Shown one piece after another: positions 11,301 through 21,710 of a stretch of 64,000 nt of DNA. Origin of the DNA: Escallonia rubra (lineage: Eukaryota; Streptophyta; Magnoliopsida; Escalloniales; Escalloniaceae). The notes beneath the pieces are model-generated. The model ran no database searches and had not been told where the DNA came from. It worked only from the letters and a program-made list of their open reading frames with translations. The stretch spans positions 62,001-126,000 of the forward strand of contig JAVXUO010000464.1 of the NCBI GenBank assembly GCA_033065855.1, given 5' to 3'. Every line of letters begins with the position of its first letter. Positions within the stretch are counted from its first letter, which is position 1. A program made the position numbers and the translations under genes.

Positions 11301-12404
11301 TCTGCAACAAAACTAGATTTTCCATTTCCAAGAGGTATGTTTCTTCTTCTAAATGTTTTCTTTTGACCAATGGCCTGCTTCTCCAGGAAAATACTTAAAT
11401 TTGGTGTACTTCTTACAGATGGGATGGGAGTGTCAGACTTTGGGGAATCTTTAAGGTTCCAGAAGGTCTTGCAAGGTCAAGAAATTTTGGGTTTTAGTAC
11501 ACCTTTTGGTGCTGTTGATGCTCAAAAACATCAGCCACCTGACATGAGGGGTTGTTTTCCTGGTTTCAACAATTCCAGGGTTTCTGCAACCCGAAATAGT
11601 GTCAGAAGTCTGATTGGAAGTTCTGATAGTTCCTTCGATGGCATGGGCTCTTGTGATTCTTTTCGGTTTAATGAGGTCTTGCAAGGTCAAGAAATATTTT
11701 TAAACCTGCCATATGGAAGAGGTCTGGCTCCTAATCTAGAGCCGGAAAGCAGTGGTCCCGGAATCTTAGATAGATTTCGAGCACCAAGCTCTGGAGTTGC
11801 ATGGTCCTCCCTGATGCAGGGCCATGCTACTCGCATACACCCCTCAGCACCAATTGTACATGTGTCTTCTCCGTCTTCTGTTCTAATGTTCCAGCAAGCA
11901 ACCGCACCAACTCCCAGTTTCCCTGCATTATGTGGCGTCAGTAGCCGGGAGAAGGTTAAGAATAACACCCAAACTTCATTTGATATATCTGAAAATGATC
12001 TTGGGATCATGTCATCCTCACCTTGTAAGCAGATCTATCCGATGGAAAATCAGCAAGACACCAATTCTTTTGATATTTTGAAAGAGCAAAACCAGCTGGG
12101 GCTTCCCGATCTTCCTCTTGCAGCTCAACCATCTTCTAGGCGGACTCAAGATATGGTTTCAACTTGTAAAAGTAGCTGCAGACTCTTTGGGTTTCAGTTG
12201 ATCGAAGGAAGTGGTGCCACAGCTAAGGAGAATAATTTGATTCAATCTGAATCTCCGTTCATTCCAAAAGCCTCTTTCCTGCCTCGTGTCGAGGAGCAGT
12301 TGCTTCTGAAGCCTCCATTCGTGACCAAGGTTGTGGGAAGCGGTTGCACCAAAGTAAGTGACTTGTATTCAGTAAGAGACATGCTTCTTGACATTGCTTT
12401 GTAG
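5400..12404 (+). CDS. ARF3: Auxin response factor 3 (ETTIN), 10 coding exons
   Basis: DNA-binding transcription factor of the auxin pathway; in Arabidopsis ETTIN sets abaxial polarity and gynoecium pattern. Coding exons read by frame and GT/AG sites: 5400-5702, 6081-6137, 6392-6571, 6697-6781, 6901-6991, 7063-7221, 8412-8531, 8607-8682, 11175-11334 and 11419-12404, giving 738 aa; all phases join. The protein starts with the family-like GLIDLN motif, then [10 protein letters not shown], a B3 domain at about 146-250 ([53 protein letters not shown]) and an auxin-response domain to about 365 ([21 protein letters not shown]). It ends in [10 protein letters not shown] with no PB1 (III/IV) domain, the hallmark of ARF3. 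That means signalling without classic Aux/IAA docking. Exon 10 holds two tasiR-ARF sites. Exon 1 is much more GC-rich than the rest, and intron 8 is long (2.5 kb). Confidence 0.96.
9535..9930 (+). other. Unidentified coding-like stretch in ARF3 intron 8
   Basis: Inside the 2.5 kb intron a plus-strand frame from about 9542 to 9694 reads without stop and has protein-like composition (for example [20 protein letters not shown], then [19 protein letters not shown]). A second open stretch follows in another frame at 9716-9925 after a possible AG. I do not recognise the protein. It could be a captured or decayed gene fragment, an alternative exon, or chance. No domain can be named. Confidence 0.3.
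11463..11483 (+). promoter_or_regulatory. tasiR-ARF target site 1
   Basis: The 21 nt read AAGGTCTTGCAAGGTCAAGA plus one A, essentially complementary to the TAS3-derived tasiR-ARF. The site encodes VLQGQEI, the same peptide context that carries the sites in Arabidopsis ETTIN. It is expected to direct AGO1-mediated cleavage of ARF3 mRNA on the adaxial side of organs. Confidence 0.93.
11673..11693 (+). promoter_or_regulatory. tasiR-ARF target site 2
   Basis: This is a second near-identical site (GAGGTCTTGCAAGGTCAAGA plus A) 210 nt downstream, again over a VLQGQEI peptide. Two sites per transcript is the conserved arrangement in ARF3 genes. The first base differs from site 1. Confidence 0.93.
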
Positions 12405-13770
12405 CCTGATTTGGCGATTATCAGGAAAGGGTCATAAAATGGTAGAGAAAAAGGATTCGAGTTGATCATCGAATCTTGAGGTGGATTGAGCCTTGTTGGA
12501 GATGATACATGGCAGTAAGTACAAGGCTGCATTCTTTAGAATGTTGTGGTCTTAAAATCGCCAGGCTTTTGTGGTTAAGAAAAAGGATGCTAACACAAAG
12601 TGATGTTTAGCTTGCTCCGCTTCTTCCAAGAAATTCTGCAGGCTCTGCTTAACATTGTTGTAGTATTCAGTCTGGAAGAAATGTAATATTGGTATCTGAG
12701 GTTTTGAAACATGACAACCTACGGTGCTTGGAAAATTTATCTACCTTAGCTTTTGAGAAACACATGTTGTTTGTTGTAGAAATTGTTCGAACTTAATCAC
12801 CACAGCAACCCGAAAAGGGATGACTTTATTTCAGGGCTTTTGTGAAAGCACGTCTTCAACTTTTTGTGATTGCATCTAAATTAGAAATGCTGTGCTAACT
12901 GCTGTGCTCTTTCTTCATGTTGATGGTAAGGGAACATGTCCTTCCCACATCAAATGAACCATCTACGAGTCTCTGAAAATTCCGGTCAGTCGCCTCGGCC
13001 ACCCCGTTAGATCTTTTTCTCATGCTTGTTGAGGACATGACATGAGAGAATTGCATTGATAATAAAAGTTAGAACTTTTTCTCATGCTTGTTGAGGACAT
13101 GACGTGAGAGAATTGCATTGATAATAAAAGTTACAAAGAGGCCCAAAGGCGAAATTATAAACAGTAGGTCACGACATTCCCATGACTCTGATTTGATAAA
13201 TGATTACAAAAGTCAATTAATAACAAGTTACCCTATTAGGTTTAAGATACATTATAATTAAAATAAAATAGAACATATTTTACCCTTTAGCTTAACTTAA
13301 AGTAACCAGTCAATTCTTAACGGTGCACAAAGCGCTTGATACCGGTGAATCCAAAACAACTATTACAATTAGTAGGAGACACATATAACTTTTTTGCCGC
13401 CGCATGAGACAACAGTAAACTCATCCTATGTAATTCTAGCATCCCCCCGCCCACAACCCAACCCTACAACAAAGGTTTCAATTTGCTATCCGTTGTATCT
13501 TCATGTTAATGCCTTATCAGAGGATTCCCTTCTTAAATGGAGAACTTTAAACCTTGGCTTGACCAGCTTGTAGTACAAAACCTTGATTGGAAACTTTAGC
13601 ACACTTACTAATGTCCCACGATTCTGCTAGTTTAGAAACTATGGAGAAAGATACAAATTGCACATTAGAAAGACGATTCTCACCGAGTGGGACCCCGGTG
13701 ATCAGTCACTTAAAAGCCAACCGCCTGGCGCACACCACCGAGCCATTAAGAAGCAACAAGTCTAGAGCCA
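12405..13770. other. ARF3 3' UTR and spacer before the LINE
   Basis: The ARF3 3' UTR probably occupies the first several hundred bases; no single clear polyadenylation signal decides the end. The rest is AT-rich with a 2 x 62-bp tandem duplication (13014-13137). No gene is visible. Confidence 0.5.
13014..13137. repeat. Tandem duplication, 2 x 62 bp
   Basis: The unit beginning TTTTTCTCATGCTTGTTGAG occurs at 13014 and again at 13076 with only two or three differences, one of them in GACATGA/GACGTGA. It is a recent local duplication downstream of ARF3. Confidence 0.9.
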
Positions 13771-13982
13771 TTAATGCTGCCACAAATATGTCTGGCGATT
13801 TGGGCGATTTGGTGAACAGTGAAACCATCTCAACCCCAGCCCGGAGAAACTCCTCCGACCATCCCCCCTCCTCCATCCCCAACCCCCCAACATGGTCGGC
13901 GAAGAATCTCCTCCGGCTACCTTGTCGATGTACGCTTACTCTAACCCACCGCCTCACCCGGACCCCCCCTCTTGCGACAAGC

Positions 13983-15465
13983 ATGTCTGGAAAATTTTGG
14001 GATCTTCTACCCTTCGAAGTGTTGGAGGCCCCGTTTGAAGCTCCCCATGAACCTCCACAGCCCCACCTGTGTCCTTCTTAGTACCTCGAAACAAAACATC
14101 TGCCTGCGTCAATGCAGCCAGAGAACTCCATTACTCAAGGAGAGAGAAAACACAGGAAGACCAAGAAAGGGCAGCTAAACCTTGGGTCAAATTCACCCCC
14201 TTTAATGTATCCCAACAGCTCCTGCGATGAAATTATGGCAGAAAAGGTTCTGAAGCTTGCTCCTCTAGATACAAATCATACGAAAATAGATTTAAATACT
14301 TTTACTCCCGAAACTACCATGGAAGAAGCCCCCACATCACCCCATACTGTGCGAACCCACCTGCATCATTTATTACCGCAGAAGTCCCAAAGAGTAAATC
14401 CTATCGAGATGATGTCTTCAAGTCACATACAGACAAATCAGTCTACTTTATAGACGAAATGGAAGACCATACCCCTGAGGAAGAAGATGCTAGCATGGAA
14501 CTCGCAGAGAAAAACACGAGCAATGGGATCCCTGAGATTATACTCCCACAAGCTCTGCTCCGATCCATAAGAGTCCACTGGCAAGACAGCCTAATTATCA
14601 AACTTTTTGGAAAAAACATTGGATTCAGAGCTCTTTCAATAAGAATCAAATTTGCCTAGGATCTTCAAGGTGACTTTGAGATGATATCTGGATGATGGCT
14701 ACTTCCTGATCAAATTCGACTTCAATCAAGATGCAGCCAAGGCACTAAACGGAGGACCATGGATAATTCTTAACCACTATCTCACCTTCAGGAAATGAGA
14801 ACCTAATTTCAAGCCGTCGGAAGCAATCGAAACATCTATGGTAGTGTGGGTGAGACTCCCAGAATTACCTATTGAATACTACAGTGAGACTGTCCTGCGA
14901 CGTATTGCTGCTAAACTGGGAAGACCGATTAAGGTTGACTTTAACACGGCGACTTCTACGCGAAGAAAATATGCAAGAATATGCATAGAGATTGGTTCTA
15001 TCTGAACCTTTAATACTGGCCTACATTCTGGCAGGAAAATAATATAAAGTTGAATACGAATTTTTGCCACAAATTTGCTTCGAATGTGGCCGTGTTGGCC
15101 ACCGGAAAGATGGATGCCCGCAATGCCTGGAATTACCGCCGGTGAAGGCAACCGGGAATCGGGAGGCCAGTACCCTGACAAACATCAACGGTAACCTGCA
15201 AAGAAGCAATGGAAATGTTGACACAACAACACTTGACAAGACAGATGAACCCCAAAAGAAGACAAATTATGGGGATTGGATGATGGTCAAAAGAAAAACC
15301 CACAGAACAACACAAAGAAGAAACACAGACATCTACCAATCTGGTGCCAAGAAACCCTCTGAAAATGCCTCTATGGGCTATAGGCCCACAAGAAACAATA
15401 GATTTGAAGCCCTTACCTCCCCTGGGCCTTCGAACCAAGCCCCAACCTCCTCATTTAACCCTTGA
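13983..15465 (+). pseudogene. LINE ORF1 remnant (DUF4283, CCHC zinc knuckle)
   Basis: The ORF1 protein normally binds the LINE RNA. The frame is broken several times, but pieces are clear: a DUF4283-type region at about 14550-15000 (HWQDSLIIKLFGKNIGFRAL; then in other frames LIKFDFNQDAAKALNGGPW, and VVWVRLPELPIEYYSE), followed by a zinc knuckle ICFECGRVGHRKDGCP at 15067-15114 (Cys-X2-Cys-X4-His-X4-Cys). A Pro/Asn-rich tail follows to about 15465. The start near 13983 is a guess. The order DUF4283 then CCHC is standard for plant L1-like elements. An in-frame stop follows the region at about 15003. Confidence 0.85.
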
Positions 15466-18400
15466 TCCATCCACAAGCCCTCTTCGATTAAACCCAACGA
15501 TGGGATAGGCCCAACAAATTTCCTGAAACACATGACTTCCTTTAGAAACCCCGAAGTAAATCAAATCTCAACCAACCATTCTGATGGCCCCCCTAGATGT
15601 AGATGCCACAAACAAAAACAACCCTAATTCACCTGCAGTCCTCTCTCATGAACACCCGCCGCTTTCTCCTACCATCTCTGCCCGACCGAAAATTCCCTCT
15701 AGATTGATAACAGAAACCCACAATCACCCTTTCATCCTTGACCCACATCAACCAACAACCTCTTACCCATGTAAACCACCTGATCCTCCATACCCCCACA
15801 TCCAAAATCAGGTATCACGTCCAAGTCAAGAAACTCGGGTTTTTCGGAATGGAATTGAAGGAACCACTAGGGGATGATCTGACCCTATTCATGGAGATGG
15901 ACACAATGATAGAGAGATTCCAGATGAGCCTTACTCCCGAGCAGTGGATCGAAGCAGAAGCTCTTCTCGAGGCAAGAATACCGACAGTCACTCAACCCAC
16001 CTGCGGGAGGGAGAAAGTGCTAAGTCTACTCAAGGATAAAGCCCCTTTTTGGAAGACACTATTCTTCACAACCATTTGATGACTATCCTGATTTGGAACA
16101 CCAGAGGTACGGGCAACAACAAGTTCAAGAACCACTTCAGGCATCTTTTTTGACAATTGAAGCCTGATATTATAGCTTTGATGGAAACTAAAGTGTGTTA
16201 CAACACCATGGGAAATTTCTTTGAAAATTTTGGGCTGTCTATGTCTAGTATTGTGGACTCTAACGGTCGTGCTGGAGGAATTTGGTTGATCTGGAACCCT
16301 CAAGCTGTTACAGTTAACCCGATTCTGACCCACAGTCAAGTGGTCCATATTGAAGTTAGAAAAAACAACTACGACAACTGGATTTTCTTAGCCGTTTATG
16401 GCAACCCTCACCAAGCTACTAGAGCCGAACTCTGGGAAAATCTCTCGGAATTTGCAGAAGCGGTTCCGCTACCCTGGATGATTGCCAGAGATTTCAACGG
16501 TTACACGGGTCCCACGGAAAGACAGAGCTTCACACGCTTCAATTACTTCCATCGTTGTCAACACTTCCAAGACAATATGAACACCTGCGGCCTTATGGAC
16601 CTGGGATGCCGAGGACTGAGACTTACTTGGGACAATGGCAAACCTGGTTTAGCTAACGCAAAAGAACGCCTTGATCGGGCCCTTGCGACTGGCGATTGGC
16701 GCCTGCAATTCCCTGAAGCAACTGTCACCAACATTTCGTGTACGTATTCTGACAATTGCCCTTTAATTATTCATACTAAAGGTATTCATAAACTGTCTTA
16801 TTTTGACAAACCGTTTCGGATGGAAGCCATGTGGCTCAACCATCACGACTTTAGGAAGATTGTGGAACAAGCCTGGGCGAACAACAATTCCTTAATTTTG
16901 GCTAAAAATTCCTTTACCCAGCTTGCTATTCATTGGAACAAAAATGTCTTTGGCAACATCTTCTCTAAGAAAAAACGCCTCTCGGCTCGGCTGAACGGTA
17001 TACAATCTGCCTTATCTAATCATTTTAGCTTCAATCTGGATATTCTGGATAGAGATCTTAGAAGTGAGTATAATAAGATTCTGGACCTTGAGGAAATATT
17101 TTGGAAACAAAAATCCCGGCTTGATAATATAAAGCTTGGAGAAATAAATACTAAATTCTTTCACACTACTACTTTGAAGAGGAGAAAAAGAAACAAGATT
17201 AAAGGTATTAAAAATGATTTCGGAGTCTGGATCGAAGACCCTAGGATTATCAAAGACATTATCTCCAATTTTTTCACACACCTTTTTTCCTTTAACGGAA
17301 GCACCACCGTTTTAGACAGTTGGTCCTCTAATGCCTTCATTTCCCCAGACCATCAATCTAGCCTCACCAAGGATTTAGAGGAGCTAGAAATCAAAAAAGT
17401 TGTTTTCGATATTAAAGGCTCCAAAGCTCCTGGCCCCTATGGCATTCCCTCTAGCCTATACCAAAAATTATGGGATTTGGTTGGTCCTTCCACTTGCAGG
17501 TACGCTAAAGATTGTTTTTTACATAAACCTATCCCGTCAGCGGACAAAAATATCTTAGTTACCCTCATCCCGAAAAAATCAGTCAATTTAGGCCTATCAG
17601 TCTATTCAACGTTAACCATAAAATTATTGTTAATAGATTACGGCCCTTTTTGGACGAGATTATTAGCCCCTTCCAGAGCAGCTTTATCCCGGGGAGAAAC
17701 ACTACGGATAATATATGCATTACGCAAGAGATTGTTCACTCCCTTAACTATAAAAAAGGCAAACAGGGAGGGATGATCTGGAAAATCGACCTTGAAAAAG
17801 CCTACGACAAATTAAATTGGGATTTTATCCAACATACCCTCATTGAGTTCAAATTTCCCAAAGCCCTTGTGGATTTGATTATGGATTGCATTACATGTAA
17901 TAGTATGACTTTCCTTTGGAATGGGGAAATCTCTAAGAAGATATATCCTGAAAGAGGGGTTAGGCATCTCACCCTACATTTTTGTTCTTTGCATGGAGCG
18001 TCTCTCAAACCCCATAAATATGAAAGCTAGAAATAAAAAGTGGACTGGATTGCGTGCCTCCCCCAAAGGCTCTAGTTTTACCTATCTGTTCTATGCCGAT
18101 GATTTAATGTTGTTTGCCAAAGCCGATACCAAAATTTGCAATCACATGCTTGAGGTTCTTAACATATTTAGTGAAGAGGCTGGTCAAAATATTAACCTTG
18201 AAAAATAAAAAAAATTCGTTTCGGCCAACACTCCTAAACAGGTTGCTAGAGACATTAGCCTTAAGAGTGGCATCTCGCTTACGAGTAATCTTGGAAAATA
18301 TCTGGGCATCCTGATCATTCATGAAAAACTCTCTAAGAATAACCTATCTCATATCATTGAGAGAGTCCAAAGCAAACTTGCTGGTTGGAAGGCCAATATA

Positions 18401-18919
18401 TTATCTTTATGGGGTAGAGTGACTCTTGTTCATTCGGTCACGGCAGCCCTCCCCATCTATTATATGCAAACTATTCCTTTTCCTATCTCTTCCTGTAATT
18501 TTCTTGATAAACTCAGCATAAACTTCATTTGGGGAGATAACGAGAATGCTAGGAGAATCCATCTTGTTAATTGGGATAGAGTTTGTAAACCTAAAAATAT
18601 GGGGGGCTTGGGGATTAGAAAAACCAACAAAAATAACATAACCATGTTATCTAAACTGGGGTGGCAGGTTACCACTAACTCTCACAATTTGTGGACTAGG
18701 GTCATGAGGGAAAAATACAAAATTCTCCATAACCCTAGAGATTGGCAGATCAAAAGAAGAAATTCCCACATTTGGAGAGACATCTTAAAAACTAAAGAGA
18801 CCCATGTCCTAGGTACTAAATGGATAGTGGGGAATGGTAAAAATATTTCGATTTAGGAGGATTGGTGGTGTGGTAAAAAACCCCTTAATCATGATAATGT
18901 TAGAGGACCTATTGATATC

Positions 18920-20435
18920 TGTTCACAACCTATTCTGGATCGCACCCCGGGGCCCGTTAAGAGATCCTAGTGGCGCGACACGTCACCCATTTGGCGGTCA
19001 ACATCGCTCAACAAGATTGCTCGGTCAAAGTACTCCGCGCCACGAACCACCGGACGACGATCGAAAGTGTGCTCCCCCCAAGGGGGTCGGCCATCCAAGG
19101 GGGTCGGCCTCCATTGCCCTGCGAAGGGGGAACTTGCCGAGTGGCACTGACTTCTCGCTCCAAACAACACTCACCCGCTATCTTCAGTAGCGCGACGCTC
19201 TGTCGCCGACTCAATCAAAGTGACGGGGCTCCGGCCCTCACGGCGGGACGGGCGCGCAACCATGAAGCCCTCGCCGGCTTAATCAAACTGACGGGGCTCC
19301 GGCCCTCGCGGCGGGACGGGCTCGCAACCATGAAGCCCTCGCCGGCTCAATCAAACTAACAAGGCTCCGGCCCTCGCCGCGGGACGTGCTCGCAACCCTA
19401 ATGCCCTCACCGGCACAATCAACCGGGGGCTCCGGCCCTCGCCAGCACAATCAACCGACGGGCTCCGGCCATCGCGGGCACACTCAACCGGGGGCTCCGG
19501 CCCTCGCCAGCATAATCAACCGACGGGCTCTGGCCCTCGCGGGCACAATCAACCGGAGGCTCCGGCCTTCGCAACAAGGATGGGCTTACAACCCTAAGGC
19601 CATCGCCGGCACAATCACCCGACGGACTCACGGGGGGCTCCGCTCGTAGTGCTCCGGCACGAGGACCCCTCGCCACGGACTCTAAGCATAGCATGGCCGC
19701 TCATGTTACCATTGATCATCGGCACCGCCAGGGCAATGACCCCCGGGTCACTTCGGGACGGGAGCAGGTCCTCGGAAGGCATCGCGTCTGACACGACTGG
19801 CAGTTGGCTGTAGGGGCAACCCTCACCGCTGCCAGGATCTCGGCGCGCCTCTTGACGCATCTCGTGGGATTCAACAAGGGCTTGGACTGGAGGCTGGGGC
19901 AACGGGCTACTTTGACCATGCTACCGCGGTGTGGTCAGTCTCCTCAGACAGGCAGAGGGACGCTGCAAGGGCAGGACGACACGAACTCGGGGACCGGCAA
20001 TTCGACGGACAATCAAGACTGCGGGACCCCCTACGGCGACGTGTCACTCCCGGAAGACGACACGTGTCGGCTGATGACACGCGCATATTTGTGCCTATAT
20101 ATAGTGGATTCTGGAGCTTATTCAAAGACCCCCGCTCTCATTTCAACATTTCACTTTCTCTCTCTAAAACTTATTCTCTCTGGATTTCTAGTGAGAGAAA
20201 GACATTTGGATTCCTGACATCTGACTCTTGACACTGCACTCTCGTCGGAAGTCGTCCCTGTTCGTCGTCACCCTGCCTGCGCGGCGCTGCCAGCTCTCGT
20301 GACTTGTCCGAGGAGCCTTGCTCTCAGCCCTTGCGCCATCCTTGCTGTCTCCCACTTTGCCTACCTGGAAGCCAACTCAGACTGCATCCCTTGTGGCACC
20401 TCGACGTGGCAAAGGACCCTCTTTCGGCATCAACA
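18920..20435 (+). mobile_element. Solo LTR (copy 1) inserted in the LINE ORF2
   Basis: Starts TGTTCACAACC and ends GGCATCAACA, so TGTT...AACA ends, and is flanked by the 5-bp duplication ATATC (18915-18919 and 20436-20440). Removing it rejoins the LINE reading frame. Inside are a GC-rich minisatellite (about 19.2-19.65 kb), a TATA box CTATATATAG at 20095-20104 as expected before the R region, and no coding capacity. No primer-binding site follows the 3' end, so it is a solo LTR left by recombination. The 1516-bp length suggests a Ty3/gypsy-type parent. The family is the same as the copy at 38.9-41.7 kb. Confidence 0.92.
19205..19640. repeat. ~65-68-bp minisatellite inside solo LTR copy 1
   Basis: GGGACGGG-type motifs followed by CTCGCAACC and GGGCTCCGGCCCTCG recur at about 68-bp steps (19245, 19313, 19381) and continue as shorter decayed units containing CACAATCAACCG. 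The unit is homologous to the 65-66-bp array in LTR copy 2 (GGGATGGGCTCACAACC... GGCTTCGGCCCTCG). Confidence 0.85.
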
Positions 20436-21710
20436 ATATCAAGGTTGATAGCTTAATTGAAAGAGACACTTGGAATTTAACTAGCATTGAAAATCTAATA
20501 TCTTCTAGGAAAAAATAGGTCATTACCAACACCCCGATACCTACCCTCTCTATTTTTCAGGATACTCCTAGTTGGGGATATGCTGGGAATGGTATTTTCT
20601 CCACGAAAGCTTTCTTCAACCTTCTTAGTAATCCCAACCCCCCAACCTTTGACCACTCAATCTAAATGGAAAAGACTCTGGAACTTGCAAATTCCCCAAA
20701 AGTTGAAGGGATTCCTGTGGATTGTCTTGCACGATAGGCTAATGACCAACTCCTTAAGGAAGATAAGAGGGCTAACCAATTCTAATCTTTGCCCGCGATG
20801 CAATAGATATGAGGAAACCACCATCCATGTTCTTTGGCAATGTAAGTACGCACTCGAGGTCTGGAGGGGTGTTTTCAACACGGAACAAATTCGTCAATTA
20901 CAGTCTACCACGATCTTTGACTGGTTCTGGAGAGGAATTGACTTCAAGGCTAGCAACAGTCAAGAACCTCTATGGGAACCTTACTTTATTTCTATTATAT
21001 GGACAAACTGGAAATGCAGGAACATGAAAGTCTTTGATGACAAAAATTGCACAACCTCGGAGGCTATCATCTCGAGTAAACTCTTGGCAAGGGAAGTATC
21101 TAAGGCTTTCACTTCTGCTAATTCTTCCAATATTGCGAAAAGGGTTAGACTAATTAAATGGATTTTTTCAATGGCAGGTTTCATCAAGATCAATTCGGAT
21201 GGAGCCTCAAGAGGAAACCCAGGCCCTAGTGGCTATGGTGGAATAATTAGAGATGACAGAGGACAATGGGTGAAAGGTTTTATAGGCAGCATCGGGGTCA
21301 ACACAAGCCTAAACGCGGAAGTCTGGGGCATCTATAGAGGACTTGCTATTGTTTGTGAAAGAAATTGGACGAAAACTACTATAGAGACCGACTCCACTGC
21401 TGCTTTACAACTGGTCTGCGAACAAGAAATTAAGACCCACCCCCTACGAGCTCTAGTGGAAGATTTCAGAATGATCATCAAACAAATGGGTTGCAACATT
21501 ACTCATACGTTGAGAGAAGGAAATAAATGTGCGGATTACTTGGCTAACTTAGGTGCGAGCCAAGCTGAGTTGTTTGTTCAAATCACTGAAGCACCTAGAG
21601 AGATGACCAACATGATTTTCGGCGGACCTGAGTGGGGTGGCCTTTGAAAGGCCCCGTTTATTTTTCCTTGTAACCAAAAAAAAAAAAAAATTTACTGCTG
21701 CCACAAATAT

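Larger units (their letters stand above)
16079..21647 (+). pseudogene. LINE ORF2 remnant (EN-RT-zf-RVT-RNase H)
   Basis: Begins MTILIWNTRGTG at 16079, with a stop at about 16151 before the endonuclease continues in frame (LMETKV, then DFNGY). The catalytic SDH motif reads SDN, and the usual GDFN reads RDFN. The reverse transcriptase follows (KAPGPYGIPS, normally KAPGPDG) with an intact YADD box at 18092-18103, but frames shift near 17.6, 17.7 and 17.95 kb and a stop lies at about 18206. After the inserted LTR the frame resumes with the zf-RVT module (CPRCNRYEETTIHVLWQC, about 20791-20844). An RNase H domain follows at about 21185-21575 with its acidic residues present (NSDG, NAE, ETDS, CADYLA). 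It ends at TGA 21645-21647. Confidence 0.92.
13790..21695 (+). mobile_element. Plant L1-type LINE, dead, split by a solo LTR
   Basis: Non-LTR retrotransposon with ORF1 (DUF4283 plus zinc knuckle), ORF2 (endonuclease, reverse transcriptase, zf-RVT, RNase H) and a 3' poly(A) tail at about 21675-21690. TGCTGCCACAAATAT occurs at 13775-13789 and again at 21696-21710. With the imperfectly shared ATTAA/ATTTAC before it, the duplication is about 20 bp and abuts the tail, as expected for target-primed insertion. The copy appears full length at its 5' end. Both frames carry stops and frameshifts, and a 1516-bp LTR interrupts ORF2, so the copy is not autonomous. Confidence 0.93.

Noticed and set aside
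13587-13984. Frames crossing the 5' boundary of the LINE
   Set aside because: They run from host DNA into the LINE across the target duplication at 13775-13789, so they are chance fusions.
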